A stretch of DNA of 64,000 bases, from the NCBI RefSeq assembly GCF_018130545.1, contig NZ_JAFCKF010000005.1, positions 558,001 through 622,000 of the forward strand. The letters run 5' to 3'. This DNA is from Bradyrhizobium tropiciagri (GTDB taxonomy: Bacteria; Pseudomonadota; Alphaproteobacteria; Rhizobiales; Xanthobacteraceae). Position 1 is the stretch's first letter, and each line of letters begins with the position of its first letter. This document shows positions 61,081 through 64,000 of the stretch, piece by piece. The notes under the pieces are model-generated. The model worked only from the letters and a program-made list of their open reading frames with translations, had not been told where the DNA came from and did no database searches. Both the position numbers and the translations under genes were made by a program.

Positions 61081-62229
61081 TCAGGCGCTGGCGATACGGT
61101 TGCGTCCCCTGGCCTTGGCTGCGTAAAGCGCGCCATCGGCGCGGGCGAGCAATGTGTCGGAGGTTTCCTGCGGCTTCAGTGTCGTGACGCCAGCCGAGAT
61201 CGTGACCCGCATGCCCGGCGAGAACGCGCTCCAGTCGAGGTCGGCGATGATCGCGCGCAGTCGCTCGAGCGCGCGCGTCGCCTGGTCCTGCGACAGGCCG
61301 GGCAGCACCAGCAGGAATTCCTCGCCGCCGTAACGGCCGAAGCGATCGATGCTGCGCAGATTGGCGAACATGCCGATGGCGAAGGTGCGCAGCGCCTCGT
61401 CGCCGATCGGATGGCCGTAGACGTCGTTGATGCGCTTGAAATGGTCGAGGTCGATCAGCGCGACCGCGCAGGCGCTGCCGTTGCGGGTGCAGCGTGCGAT
61501 CTCGTCCTCGAGCGTGCGCATGATGCTGCGGCGATTGGAGGTGCCGGTCAGCTCGTCGAGCTCGGCGAGCTCCTCGATGCGGCGGTAGGCTTCCTTCAGC
61601 TTCAGGCCGCTTTGATAAAGCGATTGCTGCATCGAACTCGAGAAGATGCCGAGATACATGCAGCGCCCGATGGTGAGCGCGAATACCACCATGGTGGCGA
61701 GGCGGTCGATCTTTGTGGCGGTCGGCATCCCGATCGGCTTGTCGGTTCCGAGGAACAGAGCGGCCAGGCCCAGCACCATGATGGTCCAGACCACAGCGGT
61801 CTGCCGCGCTGAGGTGCGCAGCGCGCCGAAGCCGAACACCACGAACAGGTTGCAGAGGAACAGCACGCCGACTTCCGGCGCGATGTAGGTGAACAGCAGC
61901 AGGTTCACCATGTTGACGGCCGATTGCGGTGCGACCAGGTAGTGGTCGCGGAAGTGCTCGTGAAAGCCGCGTTCCGAGAGCACGACGTAGACGGCGACCA
62001 AACAGAGGCCGGTCAGGGCATACCCGGTTGCCACTGCAACGGACGTGGTGCCGGCATGCGCGTAGATCAGCAGCACGACGGCATCGAGCACGAAACAGGC
62101 GGCAATCATCGATTGGATCTGGCGGCGTTGCCTCGCCCGGCGCGCCAGGCGCTCGCGCGTCAGCCTGGGACGGCCGCTGTCCGATGCGTTCGCGATCGGG
62201 CCGGGAAGTGACGACGCAGCGCTGCCCAT
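61081..62229 (-). CDS. Membrane diguanylate cyclase (GGDEF)
   Basis: The 382-residue protein has about six TM helices (about 40-190), a short linker helix and a GGDEF domain starting near LAELDELTGTSNRRS. The active site is GGEEF (RYGGEEFLLV), and an intact RxxD product-inhibition site (RSID) sits five residues before it. It makes c-di-GMP. The N-terminal membrane domain is a likely sensor of an unknown signal. ATG 62229 was chosen from the domain start and signal-like basic N-terminus. Confidence 0.88.
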   Translation of the reverse strand: MGSAASSLPGPIANASDSGRPRLTRERLARRARQRRQIQSMIAACFVLDAVVLLIYAHAGTTSVAVATGYALTGLCLVAVYVVLSERGFHEHFRDHYLVAPQSAVNMVNLLLFTYIAPEVGVLFLCNLFVVFGFGALRTSARQTAVVWTIMVLGLAALFLGTDKPIGMPTATKIDRLATMVVFALTIGRCMYLGIFSSSMQQSLYQSGLKLKEAYRRIEELAELDELTGTSNRRSIMRTLEDEIARCTRNGSACAVALIDLDHFKRINDVYGHPIGDEALRTFAIGMFANLRSIDRFGRYGGEEFLLVLPGLSQDQATRALERLRAIIADLDWSAFSPGMRVTISAGVTTLKPQETSDTLLARADGALYAAKARGRNRIASA

Positions 62230-62646
62230 GGTCTCGCCATTGCTGAAATCTGGCGAAAATCTAAGTGGGAAAGCCTTTAGGTTTGGTATCTTTGGGAACC
62301 GAATCTGGCTCCGGTGTAATGCGGGCATCATCCTTGTTTTGTAAGGAGAATCCGGTTGGCTGGGTTTGGCCGGGAGCGCTCGTGCCGCCGGCTCGCGCGG
62401 CAGCGCGCTTCGCGACGGCGCTGGCATGGCGGCGAAGCCTTGCTATGGTCCCGCGCGGAATATGCCTGCGAGAGTTAAGAGTATTATGATACCATCTTTG
62501 GAGTCGCCGACGATTTTCCCTCATTGGAATCGCCGGCTGTGTCATAGATCACACATGCGGTCCGGACATTGCCGTAATGTGAAGAATCTTGGCTCTCGCG
62601 TCGAACCACGCGCCACCCCCCTCAGACCAACTTTGCGAGACGGCCA
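62230..62646. other. Divergent intergenic region before the third sigma gene
   Basis: About 415 bp between the GGDEF gene and the sigma gene hold a CRP/FNR-like palindrome (62538-62555). No gene, terminator or RNA was supported. Short frames crossing it have no ribosome site. Confidence 0.45.
62538..62555. promoter_or_regulatory. CRP/FNR-superfamily-like dyad
   Basis: TGTGTCATAGATCACACA has half-sites TGTGTCAT and ATCACACA that match in 7 of 8 positions by symmetry. It is 91 nt upstream of the sigma TTG start. Confidence 0.35.
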
Positions 62647-63216
62647 TTGAGCGCGACACAGGCGGCTTCAGACGATGTTCTGATCGCTCGGATCGCTCAA
62701 GGCGACCGGCTTGCCATGCAGGTGCTGTACGGACGGCACCATGTCAGGGTGTACCGCTTCGGGCTTCGGCTGGTGCGGGACGAACAGGTGGCGGAGGACC
62801 TCATCAGCGAGGTCTTTCTGGACGTGTGGCGTCAGGCGGGCAAATTCGAGGGACGATCCGCCGTTTCAACCTGGCTTCTGGCGATTACCCGGTTCAAGGC
62901 GTTATCTTCGCTGCGGCGAAGGAAAGACGCCGAACTGGACGATGAGGCCGCGAACGCGATCGAGGACACGTCCGACGATCCGGAAACGGTAGTGCAGAAG
63001 AAGGACACCGGTGACACGCTGCGCAAGTGCCTGACGGGACTATCGGCGGAACATCGGGAAATTGTCGATCTTGTCTACTATCACGAGAAATCCGTGGAAG
63101 ATGTCGCTGAGATCGTGGGGATTCCGGAGAATACCGTGAAGACGCGCCTGTTCTATGCGCGCAAGAAACTTGCCGAGTTGCTGAAGGCAGCCGGTGTCGA
63201 GCGAGGTTGGCCATGA
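62647..63216 (+). CDS. ECF RNA polymerase sigma factor
   Basis: The 189-residue ECF sigma (TTG start; no better in-frame start exists before the conserved region) has region 2 (EQVAEDLISEVFLDVWRQAGKFEGRSAVSTWLLAITRFKALSSLRRR) and region 4 (LSAEHREIVDLVYYHEKSVEDVAEIVGIPENTVKTRLFYARKKL). Its stop overlaps the start of the next gene (ATGA), the sigma/anti-sigma coupling seen in two other places in the window. The regulon is unknown. Confidence 0.88.
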   Translation: MSATQAASDDVLIARIAQGDRLAMQVLYGRHHVRVYRFGLRLVRDEQVAEDLISEVFLDVWRQAGKFEGRSAVSTWLLAITRFKALSSLRRRKDAELDDEAANAIEDTSDDPETVVQKKDTGDTLRKCLTGLSAEHREIVDLVYYHEKSVEDVAEIVGIPENTVKTRLFYARKKLAELLKAAGVERGWP

Positions 63217-63962
63217 TGGCTGCGAGCAACAAGAAAGTGCAGGGCCAAGATCCTGACGATGTCGAGATGCTGCTGCCCTGGCACGCGGCCGGCACGCTGA
63301 ACGCGCGTGACGCGCGCCGTGTCGAGGATGCGCTCGCCTCCGATCCGGAGCTCGCCCGGCAATATGCCGTCATCCGCGAGGAATATGCCGAGACCATCGG
63401 CCTCAACGAGAGCCTCGGTGCGCCCTCGCAGCGCGCCATGCAGAAGCTGTTTGCCGCGATCGACGCCGAGCCGGAGCGCAAGCCGTCGGCGGGCGCGCGC
63501 GTATCGGCCGGGATCTCGGAGTTCTTTTCCAGATTGTCGCCGCGGACGCTGGCCTGGTCGTCCAGCCTCGGTGCGGTCGTGGTGCTGTTGCAGGCGGGCG
63601 TGATCGGGGCAGTGCTGATGCGCAGCCAGCCGGCTTCGTTCCAGACCGCCTCGCTTGATGCCATTGAACAACGCAGCGCGCCCGCAGCGCCGAGCGCGGC
63701 CGTTGCGCCGAGTGCGCCGATCACCCGCGACCTCGGTGCCAGCGTGGCCGCCACGCCGACGCGGTTGTTGGTGCGCTTCACGCCGGATGCCAGGATCGCC
63801 GACATCTCCGCGCTGCTGGACAATTACCAGGGCTCGATCGTTGACGGGAAGGGCGGCATGTTCCGCTTGCAGTTCCGCGCGATGGACAAGGACAGCGTCG
63901 CCGCGCTGATTGCCCGTTTGCAGAAAGAGAAGATCGTCAGCCTCGCGGTCGAAACACCTTAA
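63213..63962 (+). CDS. Membrane anti-sigma factor
   Basis: The 249-residue protein follows the sigma with a 4-nt overlap. The N-terminal helical domain (about 1-95, MLLPWHAAGTLNARDARRVEDAL) binds sigma, and one TM follows (about 115-135, SSLGAVVVLLQAGVIGAVLM). An Ala/Pro-rich linker leads to a C-terminal alpha/beta fold (TRLLVRFTPDARIADISALLDNYQ, then MFRLQFRAMDKDSVAALIARL) on the periplasmic side. No zinc-finger Cys are seen, so it is unlike the ZAS anti-sigma at 18984. Confidence 0.8.
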   Translation: MMAASNKKVQGQDPDDVEMLLPWHAAGTLNARDARRVEDALASDPELARQYAVIREEYAETIGLNESLGAPSQRAMQKLFAAIDAEPERKPSAGARVSAGISEFFSRLSPRTLAWSSSLGAVVVLLQAGVIGAVLMRSQPASFQTASLDAIEQRSAPAAPSAAVAPSAPITRDLGASVAATPTRLLVRFTPDARIADISALLDNYQGSIVDGKGGMFRLQFRAMDKDSVAALIARLQKEKIVSLAVETP

Positions 63963-64000
63963 ACGCCGGCCGACGGTTCTGCGCCGGCTTGGGGCACTTG

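Noticed and set aside
1-64000. tRNA, rRNA, CRISPR array, prophage or IS transposase
   Set aside because: Looked for on both strands by eye; no cloverleaf, regularly spaced direct repeats or transposase frame was recognised.

Overview
The window looks like chromosomal DNA of a Bradyrhizobium-type alphaproteobacterium. The evidence is high GC, a hopanoid cluster in the Bradyrhizobium/Rhodopseudomonas style (hpnC-hpnD-hpnE-shc-hpnG, hpnH-ispH, hpnN, hpnO), a LexA box of the alphaproteobacterial GAAC-N7-GAAC type upstream of imuA-imuB-dnaE2, FixK/FNR-type palindromes, and an EcfF/OsrA-like (SigF/NrsF) sigma/anti-sigma pair. I see no rRNA, tRNA, CRISPR array, transposase or phage gene.

Layout. 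1-1000: a truncated exported protein and a small Cys-rich secreted protein. 1.1-19 kb: hopanoid genes. hpnC/D/E make squalene from farnesyl diphosphate, shc cyclises it, hpnH and hpnG extend the side chain, ispH supplies isoprenoid precursors, hpnN exports hopanoids and hpnO is the aminotransferase. A four-gene operon (TetR, AidB-like acyl-CoA dehydrogenase, class II aldolase, Rossmann/DUF2520) sits inside this cluster between two intrinsic terminators. 19-22.4 kb: an ECF sigma/zinc anti-sigma pair with a Tat-exported cupredoxin and metallophosphoesterase, then a GFA-family gene. 22.4-26 kb: small periplasmic proteins and a Ca2+/H+ antiporter. Three FixK-like boxes lie at nearly the same distance from three start codons here. 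26-33.4 kb: a metabolic stretch (alpha/beta hydrolase, GMC oxidoreductase, PNPOx-like protein, M20 amidohydrolase, and cytochrome P450 divergent from a LysR regulator). 33.4-35.1 kb: a Pit phosphate transporter. 35.6-43.3 kb: an SOS mutagenesis island with a UdgX fusion divergent from imuA-imuB-dnaE2. 43.5-47.5 kb: SDR, GlcG/HbpS-like protein, small membrane protein and an oddly ordered CoA-transferase. 47.6-54.7 kb: CzcA-like RND adaptor and pump, a Tat-exported amidohydrolase and a TolC-type protein. 54.9-58.3 kb: acetyl-CoA hydrolase family, enoyl-CoA hydratase and a low-complexity exported protein. 58.6-64 kb: EcfF/OsrA-like pair, DUF2336 protein, diguanylate cyclase and a third ECF sigma/anti-sigma pair.

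The most unusual signal is one palindromic repeat inserted in-frame in both imuB (38128-38265) and dnaE2 (42378-42492), in opposite orientations. Long matching arms (45/47 and 27/27) are shared and both frames stay open. Other points worth checking are the three equally spaced FixK-like boxes, a structured intergenic repeat at 45404-45650, a perfect 16-bp palindrome just upstream of a SigF-type promoter before ecfF, and the Tat-marked sigma/cupredoxin/phosphoesterase module. Start sites were chosen from Shine-Dalgarno spacing, family N-termini and operon overlaps. All functions are inferred from sequence reading only.
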